Source: CAZFZT01 sp964523675
GTDB lineage: Bacteria > Planctomycetota > Phycisphaerae > Phycisphaerales > SM1A02
NCBI GenBank assembly: GCA_964523675.1
Contig: CAZFZT010000007.1
Coordinates: 1-64,000 of the forward strand
Direction: 5' to 3'
Length of the DNA stretch: 64,000 nucleotides
A model generated the notes under the pieces. It had not been told where the DNA came from and did no database searches. It was given only the letters and a program-made list of their open reading frames with translations. The translations under genes were made by a program, and so were the position numbers. This document shows positions 41,411-48,345 of this stretch, one piece after another; within the stretch, counting starts at the first letter, position 1, and each line of letters opens with the position of its first letter.

Positions 41411-43038
41411 TTTGCTTCATGCTGCGCAAGGCCCACGATTTGTCTGTAGTTCCTGCGGAAGAACGCAACGAAGCGTTTGCGCATTTCCTCCGCTGGGGTG
41501 GCTTCCTCGTGCCACAGCCCTTCAGCCGCCCATTCACGGCGGAGCCAGCCGCGGCGCACCGGTTCAAGATGAGAACCATTCGCCAGATCGAAAACCTGTC
41601 CTTCCGGTCCTTCAATGGTCGGCAGTGCATCGAACAGTTCCAGCATGCCGCGCAGCGTCGGATCCCTGACATCCTCAGCCGTCACGATGCGCTGCTGTCC
41701 CGAGTGGGGATAGGCCGGATGCGTGATGATCGCCTGCCATGCCGCTTCGAGATCATCATGCGTGTCCATCGCCATGGCTGCGAAGAGCGGTGCGATGAAG
41801 GCGCGGAAGCTCGGATTCGCATCAACCGGTGCGGCAATCTCGAACGGATTTACTCGATCGATCATGCGATCGAAATGACGCTCATACATGCTGCGAAGGA
41901 TCGGCAGGCGGCGGAGTTCGAAGCGCTGCGGGCCGAGCGATTGGGCGCCTCGATCATCTGTCCCGGCGTCCGATCCGCGTCTTCCTCGCTGATCGCTCGT
42001 CAGACGCGGCGTCTCTCTCGACTCTCGAGATGGAAACTGCCACAATGCCTGCGCTTCCTCAGTGAGCGTGAACTCGACGAACCGTTTCGCAACGACAGGA
42101 TTCGGTGGATTGCGCAGCAATGAGATCGGATCAGCGTCGATGGTTGTCGCGCCGGGTGGATCGACGTAGCCAACGCGGCTGCCGCCGCCTGCATCGAGAA
42201 TCGCCTGCGCCTGGTATCGGCCGTAGAAGTCAATGCACACACCCATGGCTGCATCGCCGTAACTCACATCGCGCGGCGCTTTGCTTGAACTGGCGGAAAA
42301 ATACCGTGCGTTGGCGCCGGCCCTGCGCAGGATGTGCCAGCCACGATGCCAGCCGCGCCGTTGCAGGATCGTGTCAAATGCCGTTGTAATCGAGCCGGAT
42401 TGACCCGGATTCACCAGCGCGATCCAGCCGGCAAGTTCTGGATGTGTGAGGTCTTCCCACTGCTGCGGCTCGCTTACGCTCAACTGCGCAAGCGTATCAC
42501 GGTTGTACACGATGCCGAAGCCGGAGAGCGCGGTGCCGAACCAATGTTTGTCAGGATCATAGAGGATGCCATCGCCGATGATGTTGGGGCCGTACGTTGC
42601 ATCGAGCCACGCGTCTTCAAAATCAATGCGCTGCGTGATCGGTTCTTGACGGGTTTCACCATTGATGTTCACACTGACGCCGCGTTTGAGCATGGTGTGC
42701 TCGTAGGAGCCGCCACCGAAGATGAGGTCTGCATCGCCGCCGGGTTCATTCCCTGCTTCAAATGCGCTTGCGAACTGCGACTCCAACATGCGCCGGATTT
42801 CGCTCGTCCCGCCCGGCACCGACCAAATCACCTGCACCGGTTCGCCGAATTCGCGCTGATGCCACTGCTCGAAAGCGGCGGAAAACTCCGTGCGAATCTG
42901 CTCATTGTGCGGCGTGATGATGATCAGCCGCTGCGCGTCGGCCGGGGCAGCGGGGCGCGAGCCCTCCGGCCGAAACAGAAGCGGCACCGCCAGCAACGCG
43001 GCGAAGCACAGGAGAATGGCGACCTTGGAGAAGGACAT
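41395..43038 (-). CDS. Extracellular solute-binding protein (ABC-type, iron-like), orphan
   Basis: 547 residues from ATG 43038: MSFSKVAILLCFAALLAVP is a signal peptide. Family features: RLIIITPHNEQIRTEF at the mature N terminus, GGDADLIFGGGSYEH, FGTALSGFGIVYNRD, WEDLTHPELAGWIAL, and NPVVAKRFVEFTLT. These fit the Fbp/ThiB-like type II periplasmic binding fold, often for ferric iron. It is longer than usual (about 340), with an extra C-terminal domain of about 200 residues from residue 345. No permease or ATPase gene is adjacent. The stop codon lies inside the hairpin at 41342-41410. Confidence 0.8.
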   Translation of the reverse strand: MSFSKVAILLCFAALLAVPLLFRPEGSRPAAPADAQRLIIITPHNEQIRTEFSAAFEQWHQREFGEPVQVIWSVPGGTSEIRRMLESQFASAFEAGNEPGGDADLIFGGGSYEHTMLKRGVSVNINGETRQEPITQRIDFEDAWLDATYGPNIIGDGILYDPDKHWFGTALSGFGIVYNRDTLAQLSVSEPQQWEDLTHPELAGWIALVNPGQSGSITTAFDTILQRRGWHRGWHILRRAGANARYFSASSSKAPRDVSYGDAAMGVCIDFYGRYQAQAILDAGGGSRVGYVDPPGATTIDADPISLLRNPPNPVVAKRFVEFTLTEEAQALWQFPSRESRETPRLTSDQRGRRGSDAGTDDRGAQSLGPQRFELRRLPILRSMYERHFDRMIDRVNPFEIAAPVDANPSFRAFIAPLFAAMAMDTHDDLEAAWQAIITHPAYPHSGQQRIVTAEDVRDPTLRGMLELFDALPTIEGPEGQVFDLANGSHLEPVRRGWLRREWAAEGLWHEEATPAEEMRKRFVAFFRRNYRQIVGLAQHEAKSRVR

Positions 43039-43151
43039 CGGGAAGGAATGGTATCGCGAACGTGTTGTAGTGCGTAAGCGCTCCTTCAGGCGACTCTCAG
43101 GAGCATGCGTCTGACTTGCCGCCCAAAGTGGCATCAACATTACGATGTAGG

Positions 43152-43157
43152 TACAAT
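43152..43157 (+). promoter_or_regulatory. -10-like box TACAAT, 7 bases before brnT ATG
   Basis: TACAAT, a 7-base gap, then ATG at 43165; no Shine-Dalgarno. Confidence 0.5.
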
Positions 43158-43164
43158 GGATTCA

Positions 43165-43461
43165 ATGGGCGAACTTCGCATCGAATGGGACGAGCGCAAG
43201 AACGCGTCCAACAAGCGGAAGCACGGCATTTCATTCGAGGAGGCGGCGATGGCCTTTGCCGATGACAACGCTTTGCTCCTCGACGACCCGGACCACTCAG
43301 TTTCCGAAGATCGTTTTGTTCTCCTGGGGCTCAGTACCGAACTTCGCATACTTGTGATCTGCCACTGTTACCGCGAAGATGATGACGTGATTCGGATTAT
43401 TAACGCCCGCAAGGCAGATCGGCGGGAACGAAAGCAGTACCTCGAACGGTGGACACAATGA
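43165..43461 (+). CDS. brnT: BrnT-family ribonuclease toxin
   Basis: 98 residues. MGELRIEWDERKNASNKRKH then GISFEEAAMAF is the BrnT opening (Glu/Asp and Lys near the N terminus); RFVLLGLS and DDVIRIINARKADRRERKQY complete the RelE-like fold with the terminal His/Arg-rich segment. BrnT toxins cleave RNA and inhibit growth until bound by BrnA. The start is ATG 43165, 7 bases after TACAAT; ATG 43156 overlaps the box. The brnA start overlaps the stop by ATGA. Confidence 0.88.
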   Translation: MGELRIEWDERKNASNKRKHGISFEEAAMAFADDNALLLDDPDHSVSEDRFVLLGLSTELRILVICHCYREDDDVIRIINARKADRRERKQYLERWTQ

Positions 43462-43676
43462 GATCGCACTACGACTTCTCCAAGGCAAAGCGCAATCCAT
43501 ATGCAAAGCGCCTCAAGCGGCAGGTAACGATCCGCCTCGACAAGGACACGATCGAGCACTTCAAGGGTCTGGCTGCTGAAACGGGTGTGCCGTATCAGAC
43601 GCTCATCAACCTGTACCTGCGCGACTGTGCAGCAAGCGGGCGGAAGTTGTCGATGCGCTGGAAACGAAGCGCGTAG
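43458..43676 (+). CDS. brnA: BrnA-family antitoxin
   Basis: 72 residues. VTIRLDKDTIEHFKGLAAE is a ribbon-helix-helix DNA-binding segment, followed by TGVPYQTLINLYLRDCA, as in BrnA antitoxins, which neutralise BrnT and repress their own operon. The start overlaps the brnT stop (ATGA at 43458-43461), the usual coupling of this system. An earlier in-frame GTG at 43449 is less likely. Confidence 0.88.
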   Translation: MRSHYDFSKAKRNPYAKRLKRQVTIRLDKDTIEHFKGLAAETGVPYQTLINLYLRDCAASGRKLSMRWKRSA

Positions 43677-43736
43677 GTCCCCGAGTTGTGCCGCTGCTGG
43701 AACGCCGCCGGATGATCCTCCCCTGGGCCTTGCTGC

Positions 43737-45248
43737 TCAGTCCTCCACATCGGCCGCAGCCGCCTGCTCCTTTGCGATCGACGGCGTCTGCGCGCTCAAT
43801 TCGCGGCGCATGATCTTGCCGGTTGGATTGCGAGGCAGTTTCTCCAGCAGGCGGATTTCGCGCGGCACTTTGAACTGTGCGATGAGATTGCGGCAATGGC
43901 TTCGCAATGCGGCGGGGTCGAACTCTGCATCCTCCTCCATTTCCACGAACGCGATCGGCACTTCGCCTCTTGATGGGTCGCTGATGCCGATCACTGCGCT
44001 GGCATGGACTGATGGATGTGCGTTGAGAGCTTCTTCGATTTCGCGCGGGAAGACGTTCTCGCCGCCGATGATGAGCATTTCCTTGAACCGGCCGGTGATG
44101 TAGAGGTAGCCGTCGTCATCAAGCCGGCCCATGTCACCGGTGCGAAAGTAGCCGTTCTCATCGAATGCCTCGGCAGTTTCCCTGGGCAGTTTGTAATACC
44201 CAGCCATGACGTTGGGGCCTTTGATGCGCACCTCGCCGTCTTCATTCGGCCCGCATAGCGAACCATCCGGCGCCACGATGATCTCATCGACACGTGGCAG
44301 AGGCGGGCCGACGGACTTGCGCTTGTGGTCCTGCGGCCGGCACCAATTGGTGACAGGCGATGTCTCGGTCAGGCCATACCCTTCGTTGATCGTCACGCCG
44401 AAGCGCTCACGGAATCCCTCGAAGACCGACTCTGGCAGCGGCTCACCGCCGGACACCATATAACGAAGTGAGATAAAGTCATCATGCCTCGCGCTCTTCG
44501 CAGCAAGCAGCGCGTTGTGCATCGACGGAATCCCAATGAACGCGGTCGGCCGATGCTCGCGCAACAGTTCGAGAATCTTACGAGGCGAGAACCGCGCGGT
44601 GTACACCGCCTTGCAGCCGACTGCCAGCGGCAGAATCGTCAGCACGGTCAAGCCGAACGTATGAAACTGCGGCAGAACGCCCAGCAGCGCATCGCGCCGG
44701 GTGAAGCCAGCCCATTGAACACACTGCTCGACATTGGAAGCCAGGTTATGCGAGGTGAGCATCACACCCTTGGGCTTGCCTGATGTGCCTGAGGTGTAGA
44801 GCAAACACGCCACGAAGTCATCGCGCTGCGACTTGGGCAAACGCGGCCGGGGCAGGCCCTTGAACTTGCTCCGCATCTCATCCAGGCGAAGTTCGGTGAC
44901 GCCCTGCGGCATCTCGCCGAACATATCGAGCATCGGCTTCACTGTCACAACGACATCGAGTTCAGCATCACGGATGACGTACTCGAGCTCCTCACGCTTG
45001 AGCAGGTAATTCAGCGGAACGATCGTCCTACCAAGCATCCATGAAGCGATCAGCGCCATCGGGAACAACCCCGAAGTCGGCAGCATGACGCCGACATGCG
45101 GGCGGCGGCTGGTCCGCTCGATCTCCCGCGCTAGATGCATCGCGCCAAGCAGAAGTTCATACGATCGCCATGCCCGCTGATCGTCAACGACGGCAATGCG
45201 CGTCGGAAAAAGAAGCAACTGGCGGAGGATGGGGCTGAAGACACGCAT
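43737..45248 (-). CDS. AMP-forming acyl-CoA synthetase/ligase
   Basis: About 503 residues. Motifs: P-loop-like LLYTSGTSGKPKG, the NEGYGLTETSPV stretch, YFRTGDMGRL, GRFKEMLIIGGENVFPREIE hinge region and catalytic Lys in NPTGKIMRREL. These are typical of fatty-acyl or aryl acid CoA ligases activating a carboxylate via an acyl-adenylate. Substrate chain length cannot be read. The start is uncertain: ATG 45248 begins a natural N terminus (MRVFSPILRQLLLF); ATG 45299 would add 17 residues. No clear ribosome site or -10 box. Divergent from the SPOR lipoprotein. Confidence 0.88.
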   Translation of the reverse strand: MRVFSPILRQLLLFPTRIAVVDDQRAWRSYELLLGAMHLAREIERTSRRPHVGVMLPTSGLFPMALIASWMLGRTIVPLNYLLKREELEYVIRDAELDVVVTVKPMLDMFGEMPQGVTELRLDEMRSKFKGLPRPRLPKSQRDDFVACLLYTSGTSGKPKGVMLTSHNLASNVEQCVQWAGFTRRDALLGVLPQFHTFGLTVLTILPLAVGCKAVYTARFSPRKILELLREHRPTAFIGIPSMHNALLAAKSARHDDFISLRYMVSGGEPLPESVFEGFRERFGVTINEGYGLTETSPVTNWCRPQDHKRKSVGPPLPRVDEIIVAPDGSLCGPNEDGEVRIKGPNVMAGYYKLPRETAEAFDENGYFRTGDMGRLDDDGYLYITGRFKEMLIIGGENVFPREIEEALNAHPSVHASAVIGISDPSRGEVPIAFVEMEEDAEFDPAALRSHCRNLIAQFKVPREIRLLEKLPRNPTGKIMRRELSAQTPSIAKEQAAAADVED

Positions 45249-45391
45249 GGCGGCACGAAAACTGCTGAAAGGGAGAGGACTGGTACGATACGAGATCATG
45301 GGTGGAGGGGCAAAGCGGCGGAGGGCGAAAGGCGTGAGGGGAGGTGGTTCGTTGATTTTCGTGCGTGCTTTCAAACTTCTTCTAGGGACTT

Positions 45392-46165
45392 ATGCAAGGA
45401 TTCACACAAGGCGTCTTTCGGTTACTCGGTTGCGTTGCGATGGCGGCCACGTTGCTGATCGCCGGTTGTGAGAGTGCGCCGAAGGCGCGCGGCCGACTTG
45501 ACCCGGCCATCGCTCACTATGAGGCGCAGCGATGGGATCTGGCTCATGAACGAGCCATGGAGGTGGTTCGCGCACCGGGAGTGTCGGTGGATGATCGCGA
45601 ACAAGCCGGTTATCTTGCCGGATTGGCGGCATTTCGTGCGGGCAACCACAGCGAAGCTGAGCTGCGCCTGCAGCCATTGACCGCAGCAAACAACCGTAAC
45701 CTGCGCGCTTCAGCACAAGCCGTGATGGGGCAGATTCGCCTTGAGCAGAATCGTTATGTGGAAGCGGCCGGATTATTTGAAAGCGCGGCAAGTGGTCTTG
45801 ATGGTCATGACGCGCAGCAGGCCCACCGCTTTGCCGCAATTGCGCATGAGCAGTCAGGCAACCTGCGAGCGGCAGAGGCGGCTCGCACCGCAGCCGAGCG
45901 GTCAGGCACGGTGATGCGGAGTGGCTTTACCTTGCAAGTGGGCGCGTTCAGCGAACGTCGCCGAGCCGAGCGGGCCGCAGCGGATGCGCAATCCATTGCA
46001 ACAGCGCGCGGCTTTGGTACGGTTGCCGTGCGGCCGACATTCGATTCGCGCGGCCGCGCCCTCTACCTCGTGCAGTTCGGGCAGTTTCCGACACGGCAGG
46101 CCGCAGCTCGAGCGAAAGAGGTCATCGGGCGGCTGGAGTACATCGTGACGCAGGCGCGCGATTGA
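45392..46165 (+). CDS. SPOR-domain lipoprotein with TPR-like repeats
   Basis: 257 residues. Signal VFRLLGCVAMAATLLIAGC with lipobox IAGC. Residues about 30-170 form TPR-like helices (AHYEAQRWDLAHERAMEVV, YLAGLAAFRAGNHSEAELR, RLEQNRYVEAAGLFESAA). Residues about 180-255 are a SPOR domain (GFTLQVGAFSERRRAERAAA, ALYLVQFGQFPTRQAAARA). SPOR domains bind peptidoglycan strands stripped of stem peptides at division sites. This supports a peptidoglycan wall in the host. Confidence 0.85.
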   Translation: MQGFTQGVFRLLGCVAMAATLLIAGCESAPKARGRLDPAIAHYEAQRWDLAHERAMEVVRAPGVSVDDREQAGYLAGLAAFRAGNHSEAELRLQPLTAANNRNLRASAQAVMGQIRLEQNRYVEAAGLFESAASGLDGHDAQQAHRFAAIAHEQSGNLRAAEAARTAAERSGTVMRSGFTLQVGAFSERRRAERAAADAQSIATARGFGTVAVRPTFDSRGRALYLVQFGQFPTRQAAARAKEVIGRLEYIVTQARD

Positions 46166-46187
46166 TATGATCGATGAGTCGCACTGG

Positions 46188-46364
46188 TTATGGTTTTCTG
46201 TGAACGATATTGAGGATCAGCACACGGCTGAGAACCGCTGCGACCAGCACGCCGACGATGCCCAGCCACTTTTCCTCGCCCCAAATGACATAGGCCGCTG
46301 ATCCCGCTAGCGCGCAGGCGGACACAATATAACAGATCAGGTGCAGAAGCGACGTGCGGTCCAT
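46188..46364 (-). CDS. Small two-helix membrane protein
   Basis: 58 residues from ATG 46364: MDRTSLLHLICYIVSACALA, a second helix WLGIVGVLVAAVLSRVLI and a basic tail (VHRKP). TACGCT ends 5 bases before the ATG. The longest frame reaches 46409 but its added residues are not membrane-like. Function unknown; probably an inner-membrane protein. Confidence 0.55.
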   Translation of the reverse strand: MDRTSLLHLICYIVSACALAGSAAYVIWGEEKWLGIVGVLVAAVLSRVLILNIVHRKP

Positions 46365-46369
46365 GACTA

Positions 46370-46375
46370 AGCGTA
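46370..46375 (-). promoter_or_regulatory. -10-like box TACGCT, 5 bases before ATG of 46364
   Basis: Minus-strand TACGCT, a 5-base gap, then ATG. Confidence 0.35.
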
Positions 46376-46435
46376 GCAGGCCGGTATGCGATCTGCAGAA
46401 AGGCAGCACTTCCTTCTGATGTTGGCTTGATGGTG

Positions 46436-47506
46436 CTAGACGTTGAAAAGGAAGTGCACGACATCGCCGTCCTGCATGCGGTAGTTCTTTCCTTCACTGC
46501 GCATTTTCCCTGCCTCCCTGATCGCTTTCTCACTCTTGTACTTCACCAGATCATCGACGTGATAGCACTCGGCACGGATGAAACCTCGCTCAATGTCGGA
46601 GTGAATCGCACCGGCCGCTTGGGGCGCTGTTGCGCCGTGGGGAATGGTCCAGGCGCGGACTTCCTTCTCGCCGGCTGTATAGAACGATGCCAGGCCGAGC
46701 AGCGCGTACACCGCACGGGCCATCGGGCCGATGGCCGGCTCCGCAAGTCCCATCGCTTCAAGCATCTCTCCGCGCTCGGTTTCATCAAGCTCTGCTAGTT
46801 CCGCTTCAAGCTTTGCGCACAGCGCCACCCACTGTGAACCGGTTCTCTCTGAATGGGCAGCCACCATGGCGGCTGCTTCCGATTCGCCTGAGAGGTCATC
46901 TTCCGCAACATTGGCGACATAGAGAACGGGCTTCGCCGTAATGAAGCCGTAACTTCGGAGGATGGTTGCATCAGCGTCGCTGAAGTCGCCGAGGGCTCGG
47001 ATGGGAGTGCCGTCGCCGAGTGCTTCAATGATCTTCTCAAGGATCGCCACGCGCGCCTTCGCCTCCGCATCGCCGGTGCGTGCTGTTCGCTTCGCCTTCT
47101 CCAGAGCTGATTCCGCAACCATCATGTCTGCCAGCACCAGTTCCGTGTCCATGCGATCAATATCACCGGCCGCATCGACCTGACCGGAGCCGTCGTCGAA
47201 GCACCTGACGACATGGCAGATCGCATCGACCTTGCGCACATGTGAAAGAAACGCATTCAGTTTGGAGGGCTCGCCTCCGGCGCCTCCGGGTGGAACGCCA
47301 GGAATGTCTACGAACTGGATGGTGGCGTTGACAGTCTTACGTGTCGAGATGTGTGACGCGATCACAGCCAGTCTTGGATCGGGCACGTGCGCCACACCAA
47401 TGGCGGCTTTGGCTGCCGCTCCGGGCGGTGGGGCAGCGCTCCCGGTCAAGGCACTGAACAAAGTCGATTTTCCAACGCCGGGCAAGCCGACAATTCCACA
47501 TTCCAT
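46436..47506 (-). CDS. ychF: YchF/OLA1-type ATPase
   Basis: 356 residues. MECGIVGLPGVGKSTLF gives the P-loop (G1), VDIPGVPPGGAGG the G3 segment, and NVAE replaces the usual NKxD G4 motif, the hallmark of YchF, which prefers ATP over GTP. The C terminus is a TGS domain (AWTIPHGATAPQAAGAIHSD, YRMQDGDVVHFLFNV). YchF binds ribosomes and acts in translation and stress responses. Start at ATG 47506 as in the family; the frame is open to 47671 without support. AGGAG lies about 12 bases upstream. Co-directional with aat and recG. Confidence 0.95.
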   Translation of the reverse strand: MECGIVGLPGVGKSTLFSALTGSAAPPPGAAAKAAIGVAHVPDPRLAVIASHISTRKTVNATIQFVDIPGVPPGGAGGEPSKLNAFLSHVRKVDAICHVVRCFDDGSGQVDAAGDIDRMDTELVLADMMVAESALEKAKRTARTGDAEAKARVAILEKIIEALGDGTPIRALGDFSDADATILRSYGFITAKPVLYVANVAEDDLSGESEAAAMVAAHSERTGSQWVALCAKLEAELAELDETERGEMLEAMGLAEPAIGPMARAVYALLGLASFYTAGEKEVRAWTIPHGATAPQAAGAIHSDIERGFIRAECYHVDDLVKYKSEKAIREAGKMRSEGKNYRMQDGDVVHFLFNV

Positions 47507-47651
47507 AGTTGATGACGCTCCTGAGAATCCTAAAGGGCGGACATCGTAGCCGCTTGCGGCTCCGCGCAGGTGCCACAGCTCTTCGAGTCGTGATCGTTTT
47601 CCCCGGTCCTCTAAGCCGAACGAGAGGGAACCGCTCTGGCAGACCAACAGG

Positions 47652-48272
47652 TCAGCGACCTGTTCCGCCAACCTCTCCCCACGTTACATCCATCGCCACC
47701 GCCTCCTCCAGGCGGCGAAGATAGTCCTTGTGTGAGATCTCGATGCATCCGAACTGCTCCAGATGCGGGTTCACGAACTGCGTATCGAGCAGCGTGAAGC
47801 CACGTCTACGCATGTGCTCGACAAGATGCACCAGGCAAACTTTCGAGGCGTTCGTACCGCCGTAATCTGGCCTGCTGAACATCGACTCGCCGAAAAACGC
47901 GCCGCCGATATGCACCCCATAGAGTCCGCCGACGAGTCGGCCTTCAAGCCGCGCCTCCACACTGTGTGCATATCCCCGCTCGTGCAACTGTATGTATGCC
48001 TCGATCAATGCGTCGCTGATCCAACTGCGATTGGAACTGCTCCGATCTGTCGCGCACAACCGTATCACTTCCTCAAACGCTTGATCGCTGGTGACTTCGA
48101 AGCTTCCCTTGCGCACTGCTCGCTTCAGATTGAAGGGAACGTGAAACGCATCAAGTGGAATGACGCCGCGCCGCTCCGGGCAGAACCAATTGACCTCACC
48201 GGTATCGGGATCGGCCATGGGGAAGATGCCCTGCAGATATGCGCTGAGAAGGAGTTCGACCGACAGTTCCAC
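47652..48272 (-). CDS. aat: Leucyl/phenylalanyl-tRNA--protein transferase
   Basis: 206 residues from GTG 48272, preceded by TACCTT at 6 bases. It transfers Leu or Phe from aminoacyl-tRNA to proteins with N-terminal Arg or Lys, marking them for ClpAP. Motifs: LLLSAYLQGIFPMADP, NWFCPERRGVIPL, ESMFSRPDYGGTNASKVCLV, and FTLLDTQFVNPHLEQFGCIE. Length is normal (E. coli 234). Upstream in-frame sequence to 48743 is not coding-like because it overlaps recG. The gene lies 73 bases after recG and before ychF. Confidence 0.93.
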   Translation of the reverse strand: MELSVELLLSAYLQGIFPMADPDTGEVNWFCPERRGVIPLDAFHVPFNLKRAVRKGSFEVTSDQAFEEVIRLCATDRSSSNRSWISDALIEAYIQLHERGYAHSVEARLEGRLVGGLYGVHIGGAFFGESMFSRPDYGGTNASKVCLVHLVEHMRRRGFTLLDTQFVNPHLEQFGCIEISHKDYLRRLEEAVAMDVTWGEVGGTGR

Positions 48273-48278
48273 AGCGGC

Positions 48279-48284
48279 AAGGTA
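48279..48284 (-). promoter_or_regulatory. -10-like box TACCTT, 6 bases before GTG of aat
   Basis: Minus-strand TACCTT, a 6-base gap, then GTG at 48272. Confidence 0.45.
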
Positions 48285-48345
48285 CCGCAAGGGTGCCGCA
48301 CCCGTCGAAGTGCATTGCGGCGGCGCGGCCGCGCAATTTGGGTAC

